IMG/VR virus record: IMGVR_UViG_3300030104_001004
Location: 5,979-56,878 of that record
Direction: 5' to 3' (one strand)
Length of the DNA stretch: 50,900 nucleotides
Source: a virus
Shown: positions 1 through 8,820 of the stretch, one piece after another
Layout of the letters: every line of letters begins with the position of its first letter
Position numbering within the stretch: the first letter of the stretch is position 1
Notes under the pieces: generated by a model
What the model was told of the DNA's origin: nothing
Databases searched by the model: none
What the model saw: only the letters and a program-made list of their open reading frames with translations
Translations under genes and position numbers: made by a program

Positions 1-163
1 CACAGCACACAAGACAAGAAAAAGGAACCCTGATTTAAGAACAAAAATACAAGGCTTTATAATCAAAATAAAAAAGATATCTATCATTGTTGCTAAAATA
101 CCACAGTGCGGTACTAATTAGTAACTATTTAACTACTAAGGTATATTTTTTTATATATTACTA

Positions 164-192
164 TTGTAGATTTATAATAAATAGTGTATAAT
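164..192 (+). promoter_or_regulatory. Sigma70-like promoter for the terminase
   Basis: A TTGTAG -35 element (164-169), a 17-base spacer and a perfect TATAAT -10 (187-192) point toward the large terminase, leaving a leader of about 80 bases. The spacer matches two other rightward promoters in the window. A palindrome lies just downstream. Transcription by host RNA polymerase is inferred because no phage polymerase gene is present. Confidence 0.6.
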
Positions 193-203
193 ATATCTAT
201 AGA

Positions 204-219
204 GTAACTAAATAGTTAC
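204..219. promoter_or_regulatory. Perfect palindrome downstream of the -10 box, possible operator
   Basis: GTAACTA-AA-TAGTTAC is a perfect inverted repeat with 7-base arms and a 2-base centre. It begins 11 bases after the TATAAT at 187-192, so it would cover the expected transcription start, where operators often lie. No repressor gene is recognised in the window, so the operator role is inference only. It could instead be part of a packaging or replication signal. Confidence 0.4.
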
Positions 220-279
220 TAATTAACTACTAAGATATATTTTTTTTATAATTATAATATTAATAATAAGAATATTACT

Positions 280-1818
280 ATGGAACAACTACATAATAAC
301 TATATAGAGTCTTATATACAGCTTGAAGGGCTGTTGTCTCAGCAAGTTAATCAACAATGTAATACTGACTTCTTGTCTTTTGTAAGATTAGTAGCACCTA
401 GTCTTGTGTCTGGCTTCAAGATGGGTAAACACATAGAAGTTATCTCTGATAAACTACAACAAGTAGAATCAGGAGAGATAAAAAGACTGATGGTTTTTCT
501 ACCACCACGTTCTTCTAAGTCTGTTGTCTGCTCTAAACTGTTTCCTGCATGGTATATAGGTAGAAATCCTGAACATGAACTTCTAACTATCTCACATAGT
601 GACCAACTAGCTAGTGACTTTGGCAGATCAGTTCGTGATATAGTAAACACAGAAGAGTTTCAAAAGGTATTTCGTGGTGTGTCTTTACGAAGTGACGTTA
701 GAGCAGCAGGTAAATGGAAGACAAACCAAAATGGAATGTATTATGCTGCTGGTGTACGTTCACAAATAGCTGGACGAGGCGCACATGTAGCAATCTTAGA
801 TGATGCTATGTCAGAAGAAGATGCTATCTCTAGTGCAGGTAGAAGATTTATAAAAGAATGGTATCCTGCTGGACTTAGAACACGTATCATGCCTAACGGA
901 GCTATAGTAATAATAAATACAAGGTATCATTATGATGATCTTTGTGGTTGGCTTTTAAAACAACAAGAAAATATGTCTGACTATGAAACAATACCTTGGG
1001 ATGTTGTAAAGATACCAGCATGGTTAGATGAAGATGCAGCAGATCTTTTAGATCTTCCAATAGGATCTAGTTATTTTCCAGAGTGGAAACCAGATAGCGT
1101 ACTTAAAATAGATGAGAATGAAATTAAAGCTTCTAATGGTTCTCGTTATTGGAACGCTCTTTACATGCAAGATCCTACACCTGAAGAGGGTGGCCTCATA
1201 AAAAAACGATGGCTTAAAAACTGGGAGTATGATGAACCACCTACCTGTGACTTTGTAATACAAACTTATGATACAGCTTTCTCTACATCAAGCACTGCTG
1301 ATTATAGTGTAATACAAACGTGGGGTATCTTCTATATGTATAATCAAGATGATCAAGGATATGAAGACTATGCCCCACACTTGATACTTCTTGGTAATAT
1401 TAAAGGTAGGTTTGAATATCCAGAACTAAGGCGGCTGGCGCAGAAGCTGTATAACCAACATAAGCCTGATGTCTGTATGATAGAAAAGAAAGCATCTGGT
1501 CAATCACTTATACAAGATATGCGTAGAGCTGGACTACCTGTTTTAGATTATACACCAGACAGAGATAAGACTGCAAGAGTATATGCATCTACACCTATGA
1601 TGGAATCAGGTAGAGTATGGATACCTATGAATAAGAAGTGGGCAGATGATCTAGTAGAAGAATTAATAAGGTTTCCAAATGCTGCTCATGATGATCAGGT
1701 AGATGCTTTAACAATGGCTATACACTATATGAAAGACTCATGGAATCTTACACATCCTGACGATCCTGAATATGAAGATGGTGAAAGAACTAGAAGAGCA
1801 ACTTATTGGAATGTATGA
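280..1818 (+). CDS. terL: Terminase large subunit
   Basis: This is the ATP-driven DNA packaging motor and headful or cos nuclease, which docks on the portal. The 512-aa length is normal for the family. The N-terminal ATPase shows a Walker A-like PPRSSKS (residues 75-81), Walker B AILDDAMS (171-178) and a coupling motif INTRYHYDD (about 212-220). The C-terminal RNase H-like nuclease shows an acidic residue in QTYDTAF (D331), E402 in MIEKKASG and HDDQVDAL (470-477). There is no clear Shine-Dalgarno before the ATG, but the AT-rich leader has no better start. The matching small subunit is not next to it: it lies about 30 kb away on the other strand (31567-32031). Confidence 0.95.
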   Translation: MEQLHNNYIESYIQLEGLLSQQVNQQCNTDFLSFVRLVAPSLVSGFKMGKHIEVISDKLQQVESGEIKRLMVFLPPRSSKSVVCSKLFPAWYIGRNPEHELLTISHSDQLASDFGRSVRDIVNTEEFQKVFRGVSLRSDVRAAGKWKTNQNGMYYAAGVRSQIAGRGAHVAILDDAMSEEDAISSAGRRFIKEWYPAGLRTRIMPNGAIVIINTRYHYDDLCGWLLKQQENMSDYETIPWDVVKIPAWLDEDAADLLDLPIGSSYFPEWKPDSVLKIDENEIKASNGSRYWNALYMQDPTPEEGGLIKKRWLKNWEYDEPPTCDFVIQTYDTAFSTSSTADYSVIQTWGIFYMYNQDDQGYEDYAPHLILLGNIKGRFEYPELRRLAQKLYNQHKPDVCMIEKKASGQSLIQDMRRAGLPVLDYTPDRDKTARVYASTPMMESGRVWIPMNKKWADDLVEELIRFPNAAHDDQVDALTMAIHYMKDSWNLTHPDDPEYEDGERTRRATYWNV

Positions 1819-1819
1819 T

Positions 1820-1848
1820 TTGCGAATCTAGAAAAAGTATGATATAAT
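1820..1848 (+). promoter_or_regulatory. Sigma70-like promoter before the 461-aa gene
   Basis: TTGCGA (1820-1825), a 17-base spacer and TATAAT (1843-1848) lie directly after the terminase stop. The -10 carries an extended TGA context (ATGATATAAT), identical to the ten bases before the gene at 49713 on the other strand. The next ATG follows 30 bases after the -10. Confidence 0.65.
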
Positions 1849-1877
1849 ATAAGAGAGGTAAAATTTAGGGGATTTCT

Positions 1878-3263
1878 ATGGCACTACGAAAACTACCGGG
1901 ATATCGCAATGTAGATATGCGAAGATTCCGTAAACTATTACCAGTGTTAGGACCAGACTACTTAACTGAAGAAGATTATTTTAATGTAGGTGGACCTGAA
2001 GCAGCAGCATTTTATAAAGAATATGGTCAAGATTCTTTAATATCTGATCTTCTTAATAAATATAGTTTTGCTAGATTTGGTCTTGGCGATGATGAAAGTG
2101 CAGTATCTACTTTTGATAGAGATGCTCCTAGATTTAAAGAGGGACCGATAAGAGAATATATTCCCGGTGTTATTGATTATGACTTACCAGATGTTACAAG
2201 TATTCCTGCAACAAGTCTTCAAAAATTACGTGAGCAACTTGAGATGGCTGTTGAAGGTCAAGGGGATGCTGCACCTCAAATTAGTCCTGATGAAACATCA
2301 AGTGAAGAAAAAAGATTAGAAAACTTTAAAGAACAAGCTAGAAAAGATTTTATTAAATTTAAAGATTATCTTGGTGAAAAAGTTAGTGATGAAGAACGTA
2401 ATTTAGCTTATAACTATGATATAGATTATGAAGACTTTACTCCTATAGATGATAAAAAAAATGTAGAATATTCACCTATAATTAAAAGATCAACAGGTGG
2501 AGGAGTTGATCCAGATTACGAAGAAAAAGAAGCTGATTTATTTAAATCATCGGACGTACTATCAGATATAAAAGATCAAAAAGAATCTCTTGAAGATAGA
2601 TATGAAAAAGATAATCAGTTTGGTTATAATGAACTTCAACAATCAGGATATTTTGACTTAGTAGAAAATGAAATAGCTTTATCTAATGCTATACAAGCTG
2701 ATCAATTACAAAGTCAATTAAGAGATGAAGGACTAGAAGGTGTTACAGTTAATGTTGATAGAGATGGTATGTTTTCTTATGGAGGACCGGGTCTTGTAGG
2801 TTTACAAGCTGGCTTTGGTCAAATAGGTCAAGGTATAAAGGATCTTGGTAAACTAAGTTATGATTTTTATACAGGCTTAACATCTCTAACACCACAAGGT
2901 ATAATAAGAGATATATTAATTGGTGATTCTAAATTACCCGGTGGTGCTTTAAGAACAAATTTATTAGATAGAAAACAACCTTTTTTTGATAGTCCTTTTG
3001 CAAAAGGAATTACTAAAACAATTTTAGGTGATGCAACAGCATCTATAGATTTACGAGAAGCTTTTAAAAGTTTAACTACAAAACAACAAGAAGAAGTAGA
3101 AGAAAAAGTAAAAGAAGGAAAATCTACAAAACAAGCTATTGAAGAAGTTTTTAATAAAATAAATTTAGAGGGTGGTTTTAGAGTAGTAGATAATCCTATT
3201 ACTGGAGGAGCATTAACTATGGATACTCGTGATAGTGCTTTTCCTGAAGAAATAGAATATTAA
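1878..3263 (+). CDS. Unknown 461-aa protein between terminase and portal
   Basis: I do not recognise a named domain. The protein is acidic and rich in D, E and K, with long charged segments (about residues 140-260) that look helical or disordered, and a glycine-rich hydrophobic patch near residues 295-345 (GGPGLVGLQAGFGQ). Its extreme C-terminus reads TMDTRDSAFPEEIEY, closely matched by FDTSDSAFEEPEEY near the end of the protein at 11296-12378. Two otherwise different proteins sharing a terminal motif suggests a common partner or packaging/maturation tag. It has its own promoter (1820-1848). Position between terL and portal suggests a virion or packaging role, which is inference. Confidence 0.8.
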   Translation: MALRKLPGYRNVDMRRFRKLLPVLGPDYLTEEDYFNVGGPEAAAFYKEYGQDSLISDLLNKYSFARFGLGDDESAVSTFDRDAPRFKEGPIREYIPGVIDYDLPDVTSIPATSLQKLREQLEMAVEGQGDAAPQISPDETSSEEKRLENFKEQARKDFIKFKDYLGEKVSDEERNLAYNYDIDYEDFTPIDDKKNVEYSPIIKRSTGGGVDPDYEEKEADLFKSSDVLSDIKDQKESLEDRYEKDNQFGYNELQQSGYFDLVENEIALSNAIQADQLQSQLRDEGLEGVTVNVDRDGMFSYGGPGLVGLQAGFGQIGQGIKDLGKLSYDFYTGLTSLTPQGIIRDILIGDSKLPGGALRTNLLDRKQPFFDSPFAKGITKTILGDATASIDLREAFKSLTTKQQEEVEEKVKEGKSTKQAIEEVFNKINLEGGFRVVDNPITGGALTMDTRDSAFPEEIEY

Positions 3264-3280
3264 TAATGGAATAATAAAAT

Positions 3281-5836
3281 ATGGCTGTAGAACAAAATCC
3301 ACTTGAGCAGATACCTCAAGAAGAAAATGTAAAAGTAGTTCCTGAAGCTGCTATGGAAGATAATTTAAATGCTACCTTTGAAGTAGAAGATGATGGTGGT
3401 GTTATTGTAGACTTCACAGAAAATGCAGAGATGGAAGCTAAAGGTTCTGTTGCTGAATGGTTTGGTAATATAGTAGAAGAGTTAGATGAAGAAGATCTAG
3501 CTGATATAGCTAATACTGTTATTGAAAACTTTGAAGCAGATAAAGATTCTAGACAAGAGTGGGAGTCTATGTTTGAAAGAGGCTTTGATCTTTTAGGATT
3601 AAAGCTAGAACAAGGATCAGAACCATTTGAAGGTGCATGTACAGCAGTACATCCTCTTCTTATTGAATCTGCTGTTAAGTTTCAATCTAAAGCATCTACT
3701 GAATTATTTCCTTCAAGCGGTCCTGTTAAGACACAGATTATAGGACAAGCTACTCCAGAAAAAGAACTACAAGCTAATCGTGTTCAGAACTTTATGAACT
3801 ATCAACTTACTGAACAGATGCCAGAGTACTTTGATGAGTTTGAAAGAATGTTGTTCCATCTTCCTTTAATTGGTTCTGCATTTAAAAAGATGTACTACGA
3901 TGCTACAGTTAAACGTCCTAAGTCAGAGTTTATACCTATAGATCAGTTTTATGTATCTTACTATGCTACTGATCTTAGTAATGCAGATAGATACACACAT
4001 TTAATTTATCGTAGCCCTGTAGAAATACAAAGAGATATTAGGGCTGGTGTCTATGAAGATGTTGATCTACCAGAACCTTCTATGGGAACTACTACAAATT
4101 TTGGAGAGAAGATAGATACTATTATTGGTTTGTCTCCTTCTTCTGATAATGATCCACAATATGTTCTATTAGAACAACATTGTTATTTAGATATAGAAGA
4201 AGAGGATGAGCTTCTTCCATATATTGTAACTGTTGAGAAAGATTCACGACAGGTACTAAGTATTCGTAGAAACTATAAGGAGAACGATACAAACAAGGAG
4301 AAAATAAATCATTTTGTCCACTATAGGTTTGTACCCGGCTTTGGTTTCTACGGATTTGGTCTTATACATTTCCTTGGTAATCTCACCATGTCAGCAACTG
4401 CTGCAATGCGATCCCTAATAGATGCAGGACAGTTTGCTAATTTACCGGGAGGATTTAAGGCTAAAGGTGTAAGGATGGTTGGTGACAATGATCCTATAGC
4501 ACCCGGTGAGTTCAAGGAGGTTGAAGCAACTGGTGTAGACTTATCAAAGGCTATTGTTCCTCTCCCCTACAAAGAGCCTTCCTCTACTCTATTCCAGATG
4601 TTGAATTTTGTAACTGCTGCTGGTCAGAAGTTTGCAGATAGCACAGAGCAAGTTATCTCTGATGCTGCCTCCTATGGACCTGTCGGGACAACTATGGCAC
4701 TACTAGAAGCATCAAGTAAATTCTTTAGTGCGGTACATAAGAGATTACATAAAACACAAAAAGATGAATTTAGAATATTAGCACGTATTGATTTTGATTA
4801 TCTACCAATAGAATATCCCTATGATATTCCTTATGAATCTCGTAATGTATTTAAAAAAGATTTCGATGGTCGTATAGATATTCTACCTGTATCTGATCCT
4901 AATATTCCATCTAACGCTCACCGTATGATGATGGCTAATATGGCATTACAGATGGCACAACAGTCTCCACCGGGAATGTTTAATCTTGAAGCACTTAATC
5001 GCACAATATTAAATGCAGCTAATATGCCTAACATAGATCAGATACTTCCACCAAAGATTGAGCCTCAACAACTTGATCCTGTATCTGATATTATGGCAGC
5101 AACTAAAGGTGTGCCTATTGCAGCATTTCCCGGTCAGAATCATGATGCACATATTCAAATAAAAATGGCATATCTACAAGATCCTCAAAATGGTGCTAAT
5201 CCAGTGATGGAACGTATTGCTCCAATCTTACAAGCTAATATCCAAGAACATTCTATTATGAAATATCAAGAGCAAGTAAGTGGTGTTACACAACAGTTGA
5301 TGCAACAAGTTCCACCAGAACAAGCACAGAATCCTTCTGTAATAGAAGTTGTAATGGCTCAAGCTGCACAACAAGTTCTCAGTGCAAATCAAGCAATGGG
5401 TATGGCTCAATCTCCAGAACAACAACTTGTAGCACTTGAACAAGCAAAAGTAGAACTTGAAAAACAAAAGTTACAGTCTGATACAGCTAGTGATGCAGCA
5501 GAATTACAGCTTAAAAATAAAGAACTTGAAATAAAAGAAACTGCTCAAATTATAGATATGTTAAAAGCTACAGGTCAAAGTAAAACTAAAGAAGAACAAG
5601 CTCAACTTAATAGAGAATCTAAAGAAGCAATTAAAGAAGCAGAGCTACAAGCTAAAATACAAATAGAAGAAAGTAAAATAGATCTTGATAAAAGAAAAGA
5701 CTTAGCTAAATATATATCAGAGATGTTAAAGAAACAAATGGAAGATCAAAAAGAAATAGATCAAACAGCTATTGAAAATATGTTAAAAGTAGCAAATCAA
5801 CAAATGATGGAGATAAGAAATGATGAAGAAAGGTAA
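3281..5836 (+). CDS. Portal protein
   Basis: This is the dodecameric head vertex through which DNA is packaged and ejected. At 851 aa it is large, like podovirus portals with C-terminal barrels. The N-terminal third has the typical stretch around SEPFEGACTAVHPLLIES (about residues 112-130), followed by a long mixed alpha/beta clip and wing region. Residues from about 690 to the end are a very regular Q/E/K-rich coiled coil, consistent with a barrel inside the head. It follows the 461-aa gene by 17 bases and its last codons overlap the next small gene. Assignment rests on family-like sequence, size and position beside terL. Confidence 0.9.
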   Translation: MAVEQNPLEQIPQEENVKVVPEAAMEDNLNATFEVEDDGGVIVDFTENAEMEAKGSVAEWFGNIVEELDEEDLADIANTVIENFEADKDSRQEWESMFERGFDLLGLKLEQGSEPFEGACTAVHPLLIESAVKFQSKASTELFPSSGPVKTQIIGQATPEKELQANRVQNFMNYQLTEQMPEYFDEFERMLFHLPLIGSAFKKMYYDATVKRPKSEFIPIDQFYVSYYATDLSNADRYTHLIYRSPVEIQRDIRAGVYEDVDLPEPSMGTTTNFGEKIDTIIGLSPSSDNDPQYVLLEQHCYLDIEEEDELLPYIVTVEKDSRQVLSIRRNYKENDTNKEKINHFVHYRFVPGFGFYGFGLIHFLGNLTMSATAAMRSLIDAGQFANLPGGFKAKGVRMVGDNDPIAPGEFKEVEATGVDLSKAIVPLPYKEPSSTLFQMLNFVTAAGQKFADSTEQVISDAASYGPVGTTMALLEASSKFFSAVHKRLHKTQKDEFRILARIDFDYLPIEYPYDIPYESRNVFKKDFDGRIDILPVSDPNIPSNAHRMMMANMALQMAQQSPPGMFNLEALNRTILNAANMPNIDQILPPKIEPQQLDPVSDIMAATKGVPIAAFPGQNHDAHIQIKMAYLQDPQNGANPVMERIAPILQANIQEHSIMKYQEQVSGVTQQLMQQVPPEQAQNPSVIEVVMAQAAQQVLSANQAMGMAQSPEQQLVALEQAKVELEKQKLQSDTASDAAELQLKNKELEIKETAQIIDMLKATGQSKTKEEQAQLNRESKEAIKEAELQAKIQIEESKIDLDKRKDLAKYISEMLKKQMEDQKEIDQTAIENMLKVANQQMMEIRNDEER

Positions 5837-5987
5837 AGGCTATCCTGAGAATGTTAAAGAAACTGATAAAAGTTTTGGTGATGCATATGCTCAAGATGTA
5901 ACTGGTGGACGTAATATTCGTTCAGCACTTAATAAATGGGATGATTATTCTTGGAAAGGTGAGGAGAAAGGAACACTTAAACCATAA
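5820..5987 (+). CDS. Small unknown protein, 55 aa
   Basis: A complete ORF starting MMKKGKGYPENVKE and ending GEEKGTLKP. Two adjacent ATGs (5820 and 5823) are possible. GGAG at 5809-5812 sits 7 bases from the first, so 5820 is preferred. The start overlaps the end of the portal gene by 17 bases and its TAA overlaps the next ATG as TAATG, a sign of translational coupling. No domain is recognised. It is hydrophilic, with glycine, lysine and aromatic residues. The tight packing between portal and the next genes supports it being real. Confidence 0.7.
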   Translation: MMKKGKGYPENVKETDKSFGDAYAQDVTGGRNIRSALNKWDDYSWKGEEKGTLKP

Positions 5988-6181
5988 TGGATATATGGGA
6001 TGAAATAGTTTTAGAGTTTAATAAAGAAATAAATAAACTTCAAAGTAATCTTGGCAATGGTATAGCTGAAGATTATTCACACTACAGACAAGTTGTTGGC
6101 TCTATTGTTGGCATACAATGGGCTAGAGATAACTTAACTTCAATTTACAAAAAACGTCTACATATGGAGGATGACGAATAA
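5987..6181 (+). CDS. Small unknown protein, 64 aa
   Basis: A short, probably helical protein (MDIWDEIVLEFNKEINKL at the start, then VVGSIVGIQWARDNL in the middle), with no signal peptide. It starts in a TAATG overlap with the previous gene and its 3' end overlaps the 5' region of the GroES-like gene, so it is likely translated as part of the same operon. No function can be assigned. Small helical proteins of this kind next to portal genes are common in marine phages, which is general knowledge rather than evidence here. Confidence 0.75.
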   Translation: MDIWDEIVLEFNKEINKLQSNLGNGIAEDYSHYRQVVGSIVGIQWARDNLTSIYKKRLHMEDDE

Positions 6182-6182
6182 T

Positions 6183-6611
6183 ATGCAACAAGTACAAATG
6201 GGTGGGGCATTAAAAAATGATTTATGGATTACTGATCCAGAGGAAAAACCTGATCCATCACCTTTACCTGAGTTACCGGGATATCATGTCTTGGTTCGTC
6301 CAACCTCAGTAAAAAGTAAAACTAAAGGTGGTATTTTTATTCCTGACTCTACAAGGGAAGACATGTCATATCTTACCACAGTTGGTAAAGTAATTGGAAT
6401 AGGAGATCTAGCATATTGCGAAAAAGATAAGTTTCCAAATGGAGCATGGTGTAAAGTAGGAGACTATGTATGCTATGGAAAACATACTGGAACAAAGCTT
6501 TTTTATAAAGGTGTTCGTCTAATACTTTTATTTGATGATCAAATTAGTATGAGAGTTCCTGATCCAAAAGATCTTGATCCTACATTTAATTTAACAAGAG
6601 GATCAGATTAA
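6183..6611 (+). CDS. GroES-like co-chaperonin (Cpn10)
   Basis: The core from about residue 28 matches the Cpn10 fold: GYHVLVRPTSVKSKTKGGIF opens the barrel, the segment PDSTREDMSYLTTVGKVIGI covers the mobile loop and second strand pair, and VGDYVCYGKHTGTKLFYKG plus LILLFDDQI closes it. A phage GroES would cap host GroEL, as T4 gp31 does to fold its capsid protein. At 142 aa it is longer than bacterial GroES (about 97) through N- and C-terminal tails. An ATG at 6171 is in frame, but GGAGG ends immediately before it. The ATG at 6183 is 12 bases from that GGAGG, so 6183 is preferred, not certain. It lies just upstream of the scaffold and capsid genes. Confidence 0.88.
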   Translation: MQQVQMGGALKNDLWITDPEEKPDPSPLPELPGYHVLVRPTSVKSKTKGGIFIPDSTREDMSYLTTVGKVIGIGDLAYCEKDKFPNGAWCKVGDYVCYGKHTGTKLFYKGVRLILLFDDQISMRVPDPKDLDPTFNLTRGSD

Positions 6612-6612
6612 T

Positions 6613-6641
6613 TTGTGAGATTAGTATTTATATGTTATAAT
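6613..6641 (+). promoter_or_regulatory. Sigma70-like promoter before the scaffold and capsid genes
   Basis: TTGTGA (6613-6618), a 17-base spacer and TATAAT (6636-6641) lie immediately after the GroES-like stop, with the scaffold ATG about 50 bases downstream. This would allow extra transcription of the head genes. GGAG at 6683-6686 provides the ribosome site for the scaffold gene. Confidence 0.65.
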
Positions 6642-6693
6642 AGTATAAAGAAAAAAAACGTAATCGTTTAGATCGTGACTAACGGAGAAAATA

Positions 6694-7656
6694 ATGAGTG
6701 ATCAAAATGAAGGTTGGGATACAATAGAAGTCCCATCTAAAGAAGAAGAAAATAAAATAGAATTTGAAGTAGAAGGTGAAGAAGAAGAAGAAGTTCTTGA
6801 AGCTGTAGAAGAAAAACCAAAAGAAGAAGCTGCACCTCAAGAAGAAGAAGAAGTTAAAGAAGAACCTAAAGAATTAGAAGGTATTAAAACTAAAGGTGCT
6901 GAAAAAAGAATCAAACAACTTATACGACAACGTAAAGAACGTGAAGAACAGATTGAAAAATTATTAGCACAAAATGAGGAATTACAAAATAGTTTAAAAA
7001 CTAAGTCTAATGATTTAGTACAAGTTACAAGCTCAAGTATTAATACTAATGAACAAAACTTAGAAAGAACAGTTGAACTTGCTAGACAGTCTTATCTTGA
7101 AGCTTTTGAATCTGGAGATAAAGATAAATCTTTAGCTGCACAAGAAGCTTTATTAGAAGCTAAGACTGAATTAAAAGCTATAAAAAATTGGAAGAATAGA
7201 GTTGAAAGACAAGCTAAACAACAAGAACAAGAACAGGTACAACCACAAGTTCAACAGCAACAACAGGCTCAAACTGTAGATCCTAAAGCTCAAGAGTGGG
7301 CTGAAGAAAATGAATGGTTTGGTAAAGATACAATTAAGACTGCTGCTGCATTAGCATTAGATGCAGAATTAAAGAATGAAGGATATGATCCTAATGGTAA
7401 CGAATTTTACGAAGAAATTGATAAGAGGTTGGAAACGGCTTTTGGTCAAACTTCGCAACGTGTGCAGGACAACACGAAGCAACCTGCTCAAGTGGTATCG
7501 GGGAGTTCACGCTCATCTCCAACCTCTAGTAAAAAAGTTAAACTTTCAAAAGAAGACGTAAGACTTGCTAATAGATGGAATATACCACTTGAACAATATG
7601 CCGCTGAGAAAATGAAAGTTACTCAGGCTGATGGCGAATATACAGATATAAGATAG
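6694..7656 (+). CDS. Putative capsid scaffold protein
   Basis: This 320-aa protein has the composition and place of a head scaffold. It has an extremely acidic N-terminus (runs of E through residue 65), a lysine/arginine-rich helix, a long coiled coil of Q, E and K (about residues 75-200, including a polyglutamine-like stretch), and a basic C-terminal segment (SSKKVKLSKEDVRLANRW) of the kind scaffolds use to bind capsid subunits. It lies between portal/GroES and the capsid gene. No sequence family name can be read with certainty, so the assignment is by architecture and context. It has a strong promoter directly upstream. Confidence 0.75.
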   Translation: MSDQNEGWDTIEVPSKEEENKIEFEVEGEEEEEVLEAVEEKPKEEAAPQEEEEVKEEPKELEGIKTKGAEKRIKQLIRQRKEREEQIEKLLAQNEELQNSLKTKSNDLVQVTSSSINTNEQNLERTVELARQSYLEAFESGDKDKSLAAQEALLEAKTELKAIKNWKNRVERQAKQQEQEQVQPQVQQQQQAQTVDPKAQEWAEENEWFGKDTIKTAAALALDAELKNEGYDPNGNEFYEEIDKRLETAFGQTSQRVQDNTKQPAQVVSGSSRSSPTSSKKVKLSKEDVRLANRWNIPLEQYAAEKMKVTQADGEYTDIR

Positions 7657-7669
7657 CGTGGAGGAAAAT

Positions 7670-8158
7670 ATGACACGAAATGAATCACGGACTAAAAGTC
7701 AAAGAGAAAATTCAGTGAGAGAAGAAGAATGGACTTTTGAAGAGCCAAATGCTCTTGATATTCCTGAAGCTGTACAGCAGAGGTTTGATCAAGAACAAAT
7801 GGCATTACGTTGGATACGAGTCTCCCTTCAAGGTCAAGACGACTATATTAATGTTGGTAAAAAACAACAAGAAGGTTGGGTTTTTGTTGATCCTGAAGAA
7901 GTACCTGAAATGGCTTTATCCTCTGTCGTGAAAGAGGGTGGCAGGTATCAAGGCACAGTAAGTCGTGGAGACTTAGCTCTTGCTAAGATACCAGCAGGAA
8001 AAGCAAAGGCTAGACAGAAATTTTACGAAAACAAAGCTAATGACATGATGGATGCAGTTAATGCACAACTTATGCGAAGCTCTGATTCTCGTATGCCTAT
8101 TTCTAATACTAGCCGTTCTGTTACAACCAAAGGCAGACAACCGTCCTTTCAGGACTGA
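7670..8158 (+). CDS. Head-region protein of unknown function, 162 aa
   Basis: The start is taken as ATG 7670 because GGAGG at 7660-7664 sits 5 bases upstream. An in-frame GTG at 7658 lies before that ribosome site and is unlikely. The protein is charged and soluble, with a central segment (ALRWIRVSLQGQDDYINVGK, then GWVFVDPEEVPEM) that looks like a small beta domain, followed by a helical, arginine-rich tail. Proteins of this type sit between scaffold and capsid in many marine podovirus-like genomes, but their role is unknown to me. Confidence 0.8.
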   Translation: MTRNESRTKSQRENSVREEEWTFEEPNALDIPEAVQQRFDQEQMALRWIRVSLQGQDDYINVGKKQQEGWVFVDPEEVPEMALSSVVKEGGRYQGTVSRGDLALAKIPAGKAKARQKFYENKANDMMDAVNAQLMRSSDSRMPISNTSRSVTTKGRQPSFQD

Positions 8159-8190
8159 CTGTCTTTATATTTAATTAAGGAGAATGAAAC

Positions 8191-8805
8191 ATGTCTAGTA
8201 CCGCAGCATTTCGTGGTTTCATTCCTGCTCGTAAAAAAGGTGGTAACTATAATAATGAAGCTGTCACAGATACCATTGAGATTACCTCAACTGGTATGAC
8301 AGGTAGCCCCACAAATAAAATCTTTACTGGTGATCCAGTGGTTTTACCGGGTGCTAACTTTGCTACTATATCACCATTTATTGCTGCAACTCTAAAACCT
8401 TCAGGGGTTTTCATGGGTTGTCAGTATGTTGAAAATGGAGAACAAAAGTTCTCACGTTTTTGGCCGGGTACGGTTTCAGCCACGGACATTAAATTTTTTG
8501 TAATAACTGATCCTGATCAGACTTATTACATTCAAGCATCTCTTACCGTTTCTGCGGCTGAGTTGCTAATTGTTAAAAACTACAATGTGACCGTTAGCTC
8601 AACAGCTTCTAGTGGTAGCACGACAACAGGTCAATCCAGCTATTACCTTGATGGTGCATCTGGTGTTGAATCTGCTGCTGCTGTTCGTGCAATTGGACGA
8701 GCTAAGTTCCCAGATGAAGGTAGCGATGATGCAAAACCAATTCTTGAAGTTTGGTTGAACCATCACCGTGATCGTTTTGTAACTGCTACGGCATCATCGG
8801 CTTAA
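8191..8805 (+). CDS. Putative head decoration or minor capsid protein, 204 aa
   Basis: This is a glycine-, serine- and threonine-rich, beta-strand-like protein (MSSTAAFRGFIPARKKGGNY at the start; VTVSSTASSGSTTTGQSSYY in the second half) with a strong AAGGAG ribosome site 8 bases before the ATG. It lies 15 bases upstream of the capsid gene and shares its codon style, with CGT for arginine instead of the AGA used in most of the genome, suggesting high expression. The spacing and composition fit a decoration or accessory head protein. No catalytic motifs are seen and no family name is certain. Confidence 0.75.
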   Translation: MSSTAAFRGFIPARKKGGNYNNEAVTDTIEITSTGMTGSPTNKIFTGDPVVLPGANFATISPFIAATLKPSGVFMGCQYVENGEQKFSRFWPGTVSATDIKFFVITDPDQTYYIQASLTVSAAELLIVKNYNVTVSSTASSGSTTTGQSSYYLDGASGVESAAAVRAIGRAKFPDEGSDDAKPILEVWLNHHRDRFVTATASSA

Positions 8806-8820
8806 TAAGGAGGGTTTATT

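Larger units (their letters stand above)
118..250. repeat. Imperfect direct repeat in the leader
   Basis: Two copies, about 118-155 and 213-250, share the core TTAACTACTAAG followed by RTATAT and a run of T ending in ATA. The cores at 129-155 and 223-250 differ by one substitution and one T. The similarity extends upstream as TAGTWACTA. The copies are about 94 bases apart and flank the promoter and part of the palindrome. Iterated AT-rich repeats beside the terminase gene fit a pac/terminase site or origin, but nothing in the sequence decides between these. Confidence 0.5.
1..279. other. Non-coding leader left of the terminase gene
   Basis: No gene with a start codon can be supported here. 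One frame is open from base 2 to the TAG at 119-121, lysine-rich and without a start in the window, so it could be the tail of a gene outside the window or chance. The rest is very AT-rich and holds a sigma70-like promoter, a perfect palindrome and an imperfect direct repeat, each listed separately. If the window ends are contiguous in the real genome, this is the divergent control region between the two transcription arms. Confidence 0.6.

Noticed and set aside
6171-6182. Longer start of the GroES gene at 6171
   Set aside because: GGAGG ends right at this ATG, leaving no spacing for ribosome binding; the ATG at 6183 is better placed, though 6171 cannot be fully excluded.
7376-7931. Plus-strand ORFs in other frames at 7376 and 7737
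   Set aside because: They lie wholly inside the scaffold and 162-aa genes and have no ribosome site.
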